The notes beneath the pieces were generated by a model. That model was not told the origin of the DNA. It saw only the letters and a list, made by a program, of their open reading frames with translations, and did no database searches. From Bacteroidales bacterium (GTDB lineage: Bacteria; Bacteroidota; Bacteroidia; Bacteroidales; UBA10428): a stretch of 64,000 bases of DNA. This document shows positions 9,228 to 18,809 of the stretch, piece after piece. Position numbers and translations under genes: made by a program. The DNA is taken from NCBI GenBank assembly GCA_016926235.1, contig JAFGOZ010000699.1:152332-216331 (forward strand). Direction: 5' to 3'. Every line of letters begins with the position of its first letter. Position 1 is the stretch's first letter.

Positions 9228-9704
9228 CTATCTACTCAAAATCTCATCGATCGCCATCTGAATAATCTCACTTTCAAACCCCCGGCTACTGGCAAAACGA
9301 AATAATTTTTGCCGGTGATTAAATTCAGAAGAAGCTTTTTGGTTTACGTATTTCTTATTTAACTCATGATACAAAAGATTATAATACTCATTCTCGTTTA
9401 TTTCATTAAAAGCATTGCTGATAATAGTCGTTCCAATTCCCTTTTGCTTTAAATGGTAACCAATTTTTAGTTTTCCCCATTTATTAAACCTGAACTTCTC
9501 CCGAACAAAAGTTTGGGCATATCTTTGATCATCGATAAATCCTTCCTGAATAAGTTGTTTCACCACGTGAGAAATACTTTCTGTTTCGCAACCCCAGTCT
9601 TTTAATTTCATTTCCATATCGAAAGAGCATTTTTCCTGCATAGCACATAAGCGCTGTGCTTTTTTCAGGGCTTCATTTTTATTCATTCCTTTTGCAATAG
9701 TCAT
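9228..9704 (-). CDS. recX: Regulatory protein RecX
   Basis: The protein has 158 residues made of RecX three-helix repeats (LCAMQEKCSFDMEMKLKDWG, then QLIQEGFIDDQRYAQTFVRE with the conserved DxxYA, then KWGKLKIGYHLKQKGI). RecX binds RecA filaments and limits recombination and the SOS response. It directly follows prmC with no gap, so the two are probably translated together. recA is not in the window. Confidence 0.9.
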   Translation of the reverse strand: MTIAKGMNKNEALKKAQRLCAMQEKCSFDMEMKLKDWGCETESISHVVKQLIQEGFIDDQRYAQTFVREKFRFNKWGKLKIGYHLKQKGIGTTIISNAFNEINENEYYNLLYHELNKKYVNQKASSEFNHRQKLFRFASSRGFESEIIQMAIDEILSR

Positions 9705-10589
9705 CTATGATGGAGTATATTGGGTTTTTACAATACGATCTTTCCCATTGATATCTTTCACAATTTCAACATTTCTATATCCCCGCTCCTTAAATATCTC
9801 CGCTGTTTCTTTTCCATAATTTTCATTTATCTCAACCAAAAGCCATCCATTATAATTGAGATTTTCCTTTGCTATATTTGAAATTGCTTTGTAAAACAAC
9901 AATGGCTCGCTATCGGGAACAAATAAAGCTAAATGAGGTTCATTTTCAAGTACATTCTTCTCCATCAAATGCTTCTCATTATTTGTAACATAAGGAGGAT
10001 TACTGATTATCATATCATACCGTCCCATACCTAACTTAGTATCTTTAAGTATATCCCTTTGAAAAAAATTAACTTTTACACCAACATTTTCAGCATTTCT
10101 CCTTGCAATCTCTAAAGCTTCAAAGGAAACGTCCAATGCAAAAACATCGGCCTTATGCAAGTTTTTTGCCAAAGCAATAGCAATGCAACCCGAACCGGTT
10201 CCAATATCAAGAATTTTAGCATTGTTTGGCAAGGATATATCTAAAGCCAACTTAACAAGTTCTTCGGTCTCAGCCCTAGGAATAAGTACTGCTGGCGAAA
10301 CATTTATAAGAATATCAAAAAATTCTGTTTCTCCTATCACATATTGAACTGGAATATGCTTTTTAAGCAGACCCAGTGCTTTCTCTACTCTTTGGATTTG
10401 CTCAGGAAGAAGTATCTCATTTTGACGTGTATGTAGCTCCAACTTTGAAAAGCCCATGATATGCTGCAATACTATCGAAATGATTGCTTTTGTCTCAGTT
10501 TCAGGGTAAAACTTTACTAATTCCGAGTTAATTCTTCTTACTATTTTGCTCAAAGTATTTAAATCAGTCATAGTAAAATCCAAGGGCAT
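9705..10589 (-). CDS. prmC: Release factor glutamine methyltransferase PrmC (HemK)
   Basis: The protein has 294 residues. An N-terminal helical domain is followed by a SAM-dependent methyltransferase domain (ILDIGTGSGCIAIALAK, about 140-156) and the catalytic NPPY motif (IISNPPYVTNNE). It methylates the GGQ glutamine of release factors RF1 and RF2; prfB is 2 kb away on the same strand. It is followed at once by recX. Confidence 0.95.
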   Translation of the reverse strand: MPLDFTMTDLNTLSKIVRRINSELVKFYPETETKAIISIVLQHIMGFSKLELHTRQNEILLPEQIQRVEKALGLLKKHIPVQYVIGETEFFDILINVSPAVLIPRAETEELVKLALDISLPNNAKILDIGTGSGCIAIALAKNLHKADVFALDVSFEALEIARRNAENVGVKVNFFQRDILKDTKLGMGRYDMIISNPPYVTNNEKHLMEKNVLENEPHLALFVPDSEPLLFYKAISNIAKENLNYNGWLLVEINENYGKETAEIFKERGYRNVEIVKDINGKDRIVKTQYTPS

Positions 10590-10766
10590 TTATTTATTTT
10601 GTACAAACAAAAAATTAATTATCAATGATATAAGCTTATCCTAATATTAATGAATTAGCATGAGCCACGCTTAATAAAGTTACAAACTTTTATATGAAAT
10701 TTAAACAGGGTAAAGTCATTTTACATGAAGAAGTATAAAAAAAAATATTCATAATATTAATTGTAG

Positions 10767-10774
10767 TAATTTTG
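10767..10774 (+). promoter_or_regulatory. -7 promoter box TAATTTTG for ribD
   Basis: TAATTTTG fits TAnnTTTG and lies 26 bases before the ATG at 10801. No FMN riboswitch-like folding is obvious in the short leader. Confidence 0.5.
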
Positions 10775-10800
10775 TGTGTTTAACATGCTATTTATCTTAA

Positions 10801-11844
10801 ATGGTTAATGACAAAATATACATGGCTCGTTGTATCGACCTTGCTAAAAATGGTTTGGGATCTGCCTCGCCAAATCCGATGGTAGGTTGCGTGATCACAT
10901 ACAATGGCAAAATTATCGGTGAAGGCTACCATAAAAAAGCCGGAGAAGCTCATGCAGAAGTCAATGCTATAAATTCAGTTAAAGACAAAAACCTGCTTCC
11001 TAAATCAACATTGTACGTAAATCTTGAACCTTGTGCACATTATGGGAAAACACCACCCTGTTCTGATTTGATCATTGAAAATAAAATACCCCGGGTTGTA
11101 ATTGGATCTGTGGATCCAAATCCACAAGTATCCGGAAAGGGCATAAAATTATTAAGAGAAGCTGGATGTGAAGTAATACTTGATGTTTTAAAGGAACAAT
11201 GCAGCGATTTGAATCGCAGATTTTTTCAGTTTCATCAAAATAAGATGCCCTATATTATACTTAAATGGGCACAAACTAAAGACGGATTTATAGACATAAT
11301 CAGGAATCCTGATAGTATTAGACAGCCAACCTGGATAAGCGATGAGACATGCAGATTACTGGTACATAAATGGCGAAGTGAAGAAGATGCCATCCTGGTA
11401 GGTACAAATACGGCTCTTTTGGATAATCCTGATTTAACAGTGCATAACTGGACCGGAAAAAATCCATTAAGATTAATACCAGACAGAAATTTATCCCTCC
11501 CAAAAGATTTGAAAATATTTAACCAAGCAACCCGTACAGTTGTGTATAATGCGAGCGTGAGCAAATTGGATGGAAATACAGAGTATAAGGCAATCGATTT
11601 TAACAATGCTATTCATGAAATCCTGATTGACCTGTATACTAAAAATATACTTTCCATTATTGTAGAAGGAGGGGGAAAACTACTTACGAGTTTTTTACAG
11701 CAAGGGTTATGGAATGAAGCACGTATATTTATTTCCGATAAAGTATTCAAAAAAGGAATAATTGCTCCCCAAATAGATAATGACCCCAAAGAAACCTTAC
11801 ACATTGGAAACAGCACCTTATTTATGTTTAGCAACACGAATTAA
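10801..11844 (+). CDS. ribD: Bifunctional riboflavin biosynthesis deaminase/reductase RibD
   Basis: The protein has 347 residues. The N-terminal deaminase domain has the zinc motif HAEVNAI (about 50-56) and PCAHYGKTPPCSD (about 77-89). The C-terminal reductase domain runs from about 150 (ILKWAQTKDGFID, then IVEGGGKLLTSFL). It deaminates and reduces the pyrimidine intermediate of riboflavin synthesis. It is a single gene here, with the rest of the rib pathway outside the window. Confidence 0.94.
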   Translation: MVNDKIYMARCIDLAKNGLGSASPNPMVGCVITYNGKIIGEGYHKKAGEAHAEVNAINSVKDKNLLPKSTLYVNLEPCAHYGKTPPCSDLIIENKIPRVVIGSVDPNPQVSGKGIKLLREAGCEVILDVLKEQCSDLNRRFFQFHQNKMPYIILKWAQTKDGFIDIIRNPDSIRQPTWISDETCRLLVHKWRSEEDAILVGTNTALLDNPDLTVHNWTGKNPLRLIPDRNLSLPKDLKIFNQATRTVVYNASVSKLDGNTEYKAIDFNNAIHEILIDLYTKNILSIIVEGGGKLLTSFLQQGLWNEARIFISDKVFKKGIIAPQIDNDPKETLHIGNSTLFMFSNTN

Positions 11845-11977
11845 ACCAAAGGTTTTATGTTTTTTTTTAAAATATTTTGTACCTTTAGCAATATTTTTAA
11901 ACAAAAGTTTTTTAATTTCGTATATAATTTCATTCACATTATTATTATCTTTATTTTTTAACTAAACCCGTATTGTT

Positions 11978-14311
11978 ATGAAAAGAGTAATCTTTTTAAC
12001 GATTTTATTAGTTCCGGCTCTGGTAATGGCACAAAGTGCCAAGCAATACTGTAAAGCCGGGGACGAGTTTATGGAAAAAGGCAATGTTGAAGATGCCATA
12101 GTACAATATACAAAAGCTATTGATTCAGACCCTGACTATGACAAAGCCTATATGCTAAGAGCTGTAGCTTATGAAAAACTTGATAAGCTTGATGAAGCAC
12201 TTCAAGACTACAATCGTGCAAGTGTTTTTAATGAAAATGATGCTGAAATTCTCTGCAATTCCGGCAGAATACTGTTTTTAATGGGGAAATACCAGGACGC
12301 TCTAGAGAAGCTTGATAAATCAATTGAAGCTAAGAAAACACCTGATGCCTATACCTATAAAGTGAAAACCCTGATTGAATTAGAAAATTATAATGAAGCT
12401 CAAAAAGCGGCTGAGAAAATCTTGTCAATCAAAGAGGATGAGCAGACTCTGTTTATTTACGCCTTGGTATGTGAGAAGCTGAAACTATATGAAGAAGCTG
12501 AAAAATTTTACAAAAAATCCATCCAGAAAAACAAAAAATTCCTTGATGCATACCTTGCGATGGCAAATGTGAAAGTTTCCCTGAACAAGAATGATGAGGG
12601 TATGGAATATGCTAATCAAGCCGTTGAATTAGAACCTCAAAATATTGAACCTTACGTTGTACGCAGCCATGTTTACAAGGCAAAACTAGATTACCCTTCA
12701 GCTATCAATGATGTATCAAAAGCTCTGGTTATTAAACCTGAAAGTGAACGTTTATTTATGATCCGAGGTCTATATTACCAGGAATTTAACCAGCATCAGA
12801 ATGCAATTAACGATTTTAATAAAGTTATACTACTTAATGATAAAAATGCGGAAGCCTACTATAAACGAGCTTGGTCATACGAACAAATTGCCAATTATGT
12901 AAAAGCAATAAAAGACTATGAGACCATTGCCAGTCTTTCAGAATTTGATCCCAAAGCACAACTTCTGTTAAAAGAAGCTCAGGACAGGCTATTCGAACTT
13001 AATCGTGAATCCAATAAACCTGTTATTAAGCTAACAACACCAAAAGAAGTAAAAGCTTTGTCAGTGCAGTTACCTAAGAATAAAGATGAATTTTCTTTAA
13101 AAGGAATAATTGCAGACGAAAGTGATTTAAAATACCTAAAAGTCGATAATAAAGATGTTCCTTTTGTGAAAGCAGATGATGGTTATGAATTTATGGCAAA
13201 TGTCCGCCTTGAAAGACCAGATACTTTTGTTATGTCAGTATCTGATGTTTATGACAATGTTCTTAACGCCATGTATTTAATACAGCGTACTGAAATTAAC
13301 AATCCTATAGTAAAAATTATTGCTCCCTATGCATCGGATAATGGGGAAATATATTTAGATAATGATGATCCAAATGTTTATATAGAAGGGAAAGTAGAGG
13401 ATGAAAGCAAAATTCAATCAATCATGATTGAAGGAACATCTGCCAGTTATAAAATGGATGAGATGAATCCTACATTCTCAGCCACACTTGCAGTTACTAA
13501 TAAAAATAAGATCACAGTTACTGCCACAGATGAATACGGAAATAAAATTGACGCAGTGTTTAAATTAAACCGTGAAGCAGCCCAACTTGCAGCTGATAAT
13601 CCAATGGGCAAAACCTGGGTGATTTTTATCGAAAACTCTAAGTACGAATCATTTGCAAGTCTTGAAGGTCCCGGGAAAGATGTATCCATGATAAAAGCAG
13701 CTCTAGCAAATTACCAGATACACAATTTTATTCACAAAAAAGACCTTACTAAAAAAGAAATGGAAAGGTTTTTCTCCATAGAATTACGTGATATGGTAAG
13801 AAGTAACCGGGTAAATTCTTTATTGGTATGGTACGCCGGACATGGAAAGTTTGTTAACGAAACAGGTTATTGGATTCCGGTAGATGCAAAGAGAGATGAC
13901 GAGTTTACTTACTTCAATATAAACTCTTTAAAAGCAGCTATGCAGTCCTATTCAAATATTATAACCCATACACTGGTGGTTACTGATGCCTGTGAATCAG
14001 GACCAAGCTTTTACCAGGCTATGAGATCAACTCCCAAGGCAAGAAGCTGCAATGACTGGCAGGCCACCAAATTTAAATCATCTCAGGTATTTTCTTCAGC
14101 CGGATATGAATTAGCCGTAGATAATTCACAGTTTACAAAGACTTTCGCTAATATATTGTCCAACAACCCAAATTCATGCATTCCAATTGAAGAGGTTGTT
14201 AACAAAGTTTCATCTGCAGTAGAGAAAAATAATCAACAAAAGCCAAAATTCGGGAAAATAGCTGGGTTGGAAGATGAAGATGGAACATTCTTCTTTATTT
14301 CTAAAGAATAA
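11978..14311 (+). CDS. Exported TPR-repeat protein with C-terminal caspase (C14) domain
   Basis: The protein has 777 residues and a signal peptide (about 1-18, ending VMAQ). About eight TPR repeats cover 20-340 (first AKQYCKAGDEFMEKGNVEDA). Two beta-rich, probably Ig-like segments (about 345-530) follow, then a caspase/metacaspase domain (about 540-777). The catalytic dyad is visible: H622 in WYAGHGKF and C672 in TDACESGPSF. Caspase-like peptidases cut after basic or acidic residues; the substrate is unknown. The gene is 16 bases upstream of a propeller/SpoIIE sensor, so the two probably form a signalling operon in the envelope. Confidence 0.87.
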   Translation: MKRVIFLTILLVPALVMAQSAKQYCKAGDEFMEKGNVEDAIVQYTKAIDSDPDYDKAYMLRAVAYEKLDKLDEALQDYNRASVFNENDAEILCNSGRILFLMGKYQDALEKLDKSIEAKKTPDAYTYKVKTLIELENYNEAQKAAEKILSIKEDEQTLFIYALVCEKLKLYEEAEKFYKKSIQKNKKFLDAYLAMANVKVSLNKNDEGMEYANQAVELEPQNIEPYVVRSHVYKAKLDYPSAINDVSKALVIKPESERLFMIRGLYYQEFNQHQNAINDFNKVILLNDKNAEAYYKRAWSYEQIANYVKAIKDYETIASLSEFDPKAQLLLKEAQDRLFELNRESNKPVIKLTTPKEVKALSVQLPKNKDEFSLKGIIADESDLKYLKVDNKDVPFVKADDGYEFMANVRLERPDTFVMSVSDVYDNVLNAMYLIQRTEINNPIVKIIAPYASDNGEIYLDNDDPNVYIEGKVEDESKIQSIMIEGTSASYKMDEMNPTFSATLAVTNKNKITVTATDEYGNKIDAVFKLNREAAQLAADNPMGKTWVIFIENSKYESFASLEGPGKDVSMIKAALANYQIHNFIHKKDLTKKEMERFFSIELRDMVRSNRVNSLLVWYAGHGKFVNETGYWIPVDAKRDDEFTYFNINSLKAAMQSYSNIITHTLVVTDACESGPSFYQAMRSTPKARSCNDWQATKFKSSQVFSSAGYELAVDNSQFTKTFANILSNNPNSCIPIEEVVNKVSSAVEKNNQQKPKFGKIAGLEDEDGTFFFISKE

Positions 14312-14327
14312 ATAAAAAACCTATACT

Positions 14328-17300
14328 ATGTTCTTAACAAACCTTATTGAAAATATTCGCCCCAAAAGGCGAATATTTTTGTTTAGCATGATGGCTTCCT
14401 TTGCTCTGGCAGCCTATTCTCAAACTTATTATTTTGATAATTATAACGTCAGGGAAGGACTTGGTCAATCTAAAGTATATACAATCATTCAGGATAAAGA
14501 TGATTACATTTGGCTGGGCACATTAAGTGGGGCATCCCGTTTCGATGGTATTAATTTTGAAAATTTTACTTCCGAACAGGGCATGGCACCAAATGCCGTA
14601 AGGGCTATTGTACAGGATGAATTTGGAAATATATGGTTTGGACATACGGGTGGAGGTATTAGCAGGTATAAGGACGGGAAATTTGAACGGATAGAAGCCG
14701 CTGATAGTATTTATAAATCAGATATCGTCGTTGTATTTTATGATAACAACACCGGACTTTGGTTTACCTCAGACGGTTCAGGAGCATTACTATGCGAGAA
14801 TCCCAATGCTCCAGCCGACCAAATAACATTTAAACATTTCTCCGGTAAAAATGGATTAAGCGACAGGACTTTTCAATGTGGTAAGTTTTTGAATGACAGC
14901 GTTTACATTATTACAGATTATAGTATAAAAAAATACGAACCTTCAAAAGGAGGTTTCACAAACTTTGCTTTGGAAGGAATGCCCGTTTACTTCCAACCTA
15001 CATGCTTCATGCAGGACAGTAAAAAAAATATATGGTTGGGAACCCATAATGGAGGCCTGTATCAATATTTTGATGAAGAAAAGAAGTTTATTATTTACGA
15101 TTGGATGCGTGATGGCCTGGCCCATAATTTTATAAGCACCTTGTTTGAGGATAAAGACGGAAATATCTGGATTGGAACCTGGGGAGGTGGTATTAGCCGG
15201 TTTTCTAACAATAAGTTTAAAAATTTCACTACCAAAAATGGACTGCAGGATGAAAAGATACGTTGTATAATGCAGGATAAAGAAGGGAACATCCTCATTG
15301 GCACAAATGACCATGGATTATCCATTTTTAAGGGTGAAAGTTTTATCAGCTTTACAGAATCAGACGGTTTAATAAACAAGCATGTTTGGGCAATAAACCA
15401 GGATGGTAAAGGTAATTACTGGTTTGGGACCGACGGTGGCATAACCGTATATAATCCCCAAAAAGATGCTCAAGCCCATTATACATATTATACACAGGAA
15501 AAGGATTATATAAGTAACCAGATTCGCTTCATTCGCAGAGACAAGGATAATAACATGTGGGTAGGAACGGAAGATCTGGGTATATACTACCTTAAAAATG
15601 ATGGAAACCGGTTACTTTATTATACACCTGTTAACAGATTATTCCCTTCATTAATGATTACAACCGGTTTGGTAGTTGACAGTGATAATAATTTATGGAT
15701 TGGAACGATAGACGGGTTAATTAATTTCGAGATCGATAATAACCAGGGCGGACGGTTAACCCAATATTATGGAATAGCAGGGAATGATATAACTGCACTT
15801 ATGCTGGATAAAAATGAAACCCTCTGGATAGGATCAAAAGCCAAAGGTGTCACTATTTGTGAAAAACAAGGAGATCAGAGGGTTTTTACAATAATACCTG
15901 CACTAAAGGATATGACCCCAACAGGTTTTGCCGAAGACAAAGAAGGAAAAATCTGGATAGCTACTGAAGGCAGGGGAGTAATCGTTTACGACGATGATAC
16001 AATTGTCAAACACCTTACTGTAAGTGACGGACTATTAGCAAACCTTATTAATATCATCAACATTGATGAAAACAATAATGTATATATAGGTACAAACAAA
16101 GGATTAAACAAATACGACCAAAAAGAAAACAAGATTTACACCTACACACTTAAGAACGGCTTTGTTGGGATTGAAACCAAAAAAGGAGCTACATATATAG
16201 ATAATGACGGTAATTTATGGTTTGGAACCGTGAATGGAGTAACAAAATATTCCCCTCAGTTTGAAAGAACTGAAGTAACGGAACCTCTGACCCATATCAC
16301 TAAAATGCGGGTTAACCTGAAGGATAGGCCTATGGTAAACGGGATGAAACTGAATTATAAAGAAAATTCCATCATTTTTGACTATCATAGCATTTGTCTT
16401 ACCAACCCTGATGCCGTTCAATATATGATAATGCTGGAAGGTGCTGATCACGAATGGCAACCCATCACCAAGCAAACAATGGAAAGTTACTCAGCTCTTC
16501 CTCCGGGTAAGTATTCTTTTAAGGTAAAGGCACGCAACAGTGTTGGTATGTGGAATAAAGAACCGGTTAGTTTTGATTTCCAGATAAAACCTCCATTTTA
16601 CAAAACCTGGTGGTTCATAATCACATGTATTATTATAGGTGTTGTTGGTATTGTAATATTTATTAAAGTAAGGGAACGGCAGCTCATCAAAGAAAAACGC
16701 ATTCTTGAAGAAAAGGTGAAAGAGCGGACCATCGAAATTACCCGTATGAACGAAGAGTTAGCCATGAAGAATAAGGACATTACAGATAGTATACGTTATG
16801 CAAAACGGATACAGTTCGCAATGCTAAGTCCTGATATGCCCTATAAAAATGCCTTCATACTTTTTAAGCCCAAAGATATTGTAAGTGGTGACTTTTACTG
16901 GATGCTGGAATACAAAGGCCTGGAATATTTTGCTGCAGTAGATTGTACAGGCCATGGCGTACCAGGAGCCTTTATGTCCATTATTGGACACAACTCACTG
17001 GATAAAATTGTGAAAGAATACGGCATTACCCAGCCCGGAGAAATTCTCAGTCAATTAAACAAGGAGGTTACCATGACTCTCCATCAGCAAATAGAAAAGT
17101 CTCAGATTGATGCAGTGAAAGACGGTATGGATTTGTCTTTAACTTGTTATGACCCAAAGAAAAAGACACTCCAATACGCCGGTGCATATAACCCGCTGAT
17201 ACTAATAAGGAACAGCGAGATTATTGAAATAAGGGGTGATAAGTTTGCCATCGGGCGCTCTGATGAGAATTTGGATAAGAAGTTCACAAACCACGACATG

Positions 17301-17534
17301 CCTGTTGAAGAAGGGGATAGCATCTATATATTTTCAGATGGATATGCTGACCAATTTGGGGGTGAGAAAGGTAAAAAGTTTATGATCAAGCCTTTAAAAA
17401 ACTTACTGGTTGCCATTCAGGAGAAAAATATGGAGGAACAAAAAGACTTTCTGAACCATACCATTGAAGCCTGGAAAGGTGAATATGAACAGGTAGATGA
17501 TATTCTGATTATGGGAAGGAGGTTTGTCCACTAA
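14328..17534 (+). CDS. Two-component-like propeller sensor with SpoIIE phosphatase output
   Basis: The protein has 1068 residues. Its signal peptide has a basic n-region and hydrophobic core (RPKRRIFLFSMMASFALAAY, about 11-30), which supports the ATG at 14328 over internal ATGs. About fourteen 'regulator propeller' repeats follow (IWLGTLSGASRFDG-type, about 35-650), then a Y_Y_Y domain (about 690-755), one membrane helix (about 760-783), a coiled coil (790-835) and a PP2C/SpoIIE phosphatase (about 840-1068; SGDFYWML, DCTGHGVPGAFMS). The layout resembles Bacteroidota hybrid two-component sensors, but the kinase is replaced by a phosphatase. It probably senses a periplasmic signal and controls an anti-sigma pathway. 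Confidence 0.88.
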   Translation: MFLTNLIENIRPKRRIFLFSMMASFALAAYSQTYYFDNYNVREGLGQSKVYTIIQDKDDYIWLGTLSGASRFDGINFENFTSEQGMAPNAVRAIVQDEFGNIWFGHTGGGISRYKDGKFERIEAADSIYKSDIVVVFYDNNTGLWFTSDGSGALLCENPNAPADQITFKHFSGKNGLSDRTFQCGKFLNDSVYIITDYSIKKYEPSKGGFTNFALEGMPVYFQPTCFMQDSKKNIWLGTHNGGLYQYFDEEKKFIIYDWMRDGLAHNFISTLFEDKDGNIWIGTWGGGISRFSNNKFKNFTTKNGLQDEKIRCIMQDKEGNILIGTNDHGLSIFKGESFISFTESDGLINKHVWAINQDGKGNYWFGTDGGITVYNPQKDAQAHYTYYTQEKDYISNQIRFIRRDKDNNMWVGTEDLGIYYLKNDGNRLLYYTPVNRLFPSLMITTGLVVDSDNNLWIGTIDGLINFEIDNNQGGRLTQYYGIAGNDITALMLDKNETLWIGSKAKGVTICEKQGDQRVFTIIPALKDMTPTGFAEDKEGKIWIATEGRGVIVYDDDTIVKHLTVSDGLLANLINIINIDENNNVYIGTNKGLNKYDQKENKIYTYTLKNGFVGIETKKGATYIDNDGNLWFGTVNGVTKYSPQFERTEVTEPLTHITKMRVNLKDRPMVNGMKLNYKENSIIFDYHSICLTNPDAVQYMIMLEGADHEWQPITKQTMESYSALPPGKYSFKVKARNSVGMWNKEPVSFDFQIKPPFYKTWWFIITCIIIGVVGIVIFIKVRERQLIKEKRILEEKVKERTIEITRMNEELAMKNKDITDSIRYAKRIQFAMLSPDMPYKNAFILFKPKDIVSGDFYWMLEYKGLEYFAAVDCTGHGVPGAFMSIIGHNSLDKIVKEYGITQPGEILSQLNKEVTMTLHQQIEKSQIDAVKDGMDLSLTCYDPKKKTLQYAGAYNPLILIRNSEIIEIRGDKFAIGRSDENLDKKFTNHDMPVEEGDSIYIFSDGYADQFGGEKGKKFMIKPLKNLLVAIQEKNMEEQKDFLNHTIEAWKGEYEQVDDILIMGRRFVH
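14350..14379 (+). terminator. Terminator-like hairpin inside the 5' coding region
   Basis: A perfect 12-base stem (AAAATATTCGCC at 14350-14361 and its complement at 14368-14379) with a 6-base loop is followed by another T. It would act as an intrinsic terminator after the caspase gene or an attenuator of the sensor gene, yet it lies within codons 8-18 of that gene. Confidence 0.6.
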
Positions 17535-17568
17535 TTACACCAATTTCCATTAAATATTTATACAAGTA

Positions 17569-17718
17569 GAGACTGTCTGAAAATGTAATGGATTTCAAGC
17601 AAAGGTTGCAAAATAGAAAAAACCAAAATGCTCAAAGAACAATCTAAAAGCAATTTACACTTTGCGTCTTTTGCGAAAATCTTAGCCTTCTCGTGAAGTC
17701 TTCTTTTGGGACAACTTC
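17569..17718. repeat. MITE-like 150-base element
   Basis: The gap between the sensor gene and lpxK is bounded by GAGACTGTCTGAAAA (17569) and an imperfect inverse copy ending at 17718 (GAAGTTGTCCCAAAA on the reverse strand, about 11 of 15 bases alike). The CTGTCTnAAAA core resembles insertion-sequence ends, including the one at 63919. No ORF is inside. It may be a decayed non-autonomous element. Confidence 0.4.
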
Positions 17719-17720
17719 TT

Positions 17721-18791
17721 TCAACAATATGATCTCACAAGGTTTTTAAAGCTCTGTGCTTCATTCAATAAAAATTCTACCGATATAGGAGCAATGTATA
17801 TTGGTAAATCAAGTTGGTTTATATCTTTTATAAGCGACAATAGTCGTGCTGCATCTTTCTCGGTAGTCACTATTATCTTACCTAAGCTTTTTAATGCATT
17901 ATACCGGTTATAAAGCTTTTGAATATCTGTATGAGTAAATGTGTGATGATCAGGAAATTCAAGCAATGAAACCTGCGTTGCATAATCCATTAACTTATTC
18001 CTCAAAGATTTAGGATTAGCTATACCTGTAAATAGTAAAACGGAAATTTTTTGTTGTTTAATATCCTGAAAAGTCAAGGCTTTCTGGCTTGAAAACATGG
18101 GATTCAAACCCTCATATGCCATGCTTGTGAAAAAAATACGCTGGTTAGTATGTGTCAGGTACTTATCTTCCCACTTCTTCTTTTCATCCTCTTTTAAATC
18201 AACAGGACATTTTGAGATGATGATGATTTCCGCTCGCTTCCGCTGATTGACACAGTCACGCAATCGTCCGGAAGGAAGAATAAAATCCTGCAGGATGGGA
18301 CGGTTATAATCAATTAAAAGTATATTCAGGCCAGGTTTTATGCTTCTATGTTGAAATGCATCATCCAGCAATACAAGGTTAAGGCCATTGACGTCGTTTA
18401 TCAATTGCTTCACTCCATATACGCGATCTGTTTCAACCGCCACCTCGATTTCAGGAAATTTTTGCTTAATTTGTCTGGGTTCATCACCAATTTCTTCTGA
18501 AGTACTTTTTGTTGTAGCCCTTATATAATTTGATGTTTTACGTTTGTATCCTCTGCTTAATACGGCTATCTTAAATTCATCTTTTAACAATCTTATCAAA
18601 TACTCAATATGTGGTGTTTTCCCTGTTCCTCCTACTGTAATATTACCAACACAAATAACGGGAATAGGGAATGATATAGACTTAAATATCCCTGTGTCGT
18701 ACAGAAAATGCCGTATCTTTATCACCAACCAATACAGAAAAGTAAAGGGAAATAGTAATATAACAACACTATATTTTATCCATTTTTGCAT
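17721..18791 (-). CDS. lpxK: Tetraacyldisaccharide 4'-kinase LpxK
   Basis: The protein has 356 residues. A short membrane-associated N-terminus is followed by the P-loop GNITVGGTGKTPH (about 52-64) and the ELRP-equivalent DDAFQHRSIKPGLN region. LpxK phosphorylates the 4' position of the lipid A precursor in the inner membrane, so this is a Gram-negative envelope. It lies 18 bases downstream of sppA and is probably in the same transcript. Confidence 0.93.
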   Translation of the reverse strand: MQKWIKYSVVILLFPFTFLYWLVIKIRHFLYDTGIFKSISFPIPVICVGNITVGGTGKTPHIEYLIRLLKDEFKIAVLSRGYKRKTSNYIRATTKSTSEEIGDEPRQIKQKFPEIEVAVETDRVYGVKQLINDVNGLNLVLLDDAFQHRSIKPGLNILLIDYNRPILQDFILPSGRLRDCVNQRKRAEIIIISKCPVDLKEDEKKKWEDKYLTHTNQRIFFTSMAYEGLNPMFSSQKALTFQDIKQQKISVLLFTGIANPKSLRNKLMDYATQVSLLEFPDHHTFTHTDIQKLYNRYNALKSLGKIIVTTEKDAARLLSLIKDINQLDLPIYIAPISVEFLLNEAQSFKNLVRSYC

Positions 18792-18809
18792 CCGGCTGTA
18801 AATTATGAA

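Noticed and set aside
10590..10800. FMN riboswitch before ribD
   Set aside because: I found no conserved FMN-aptamer segments in the AT-rich 211-base gap.
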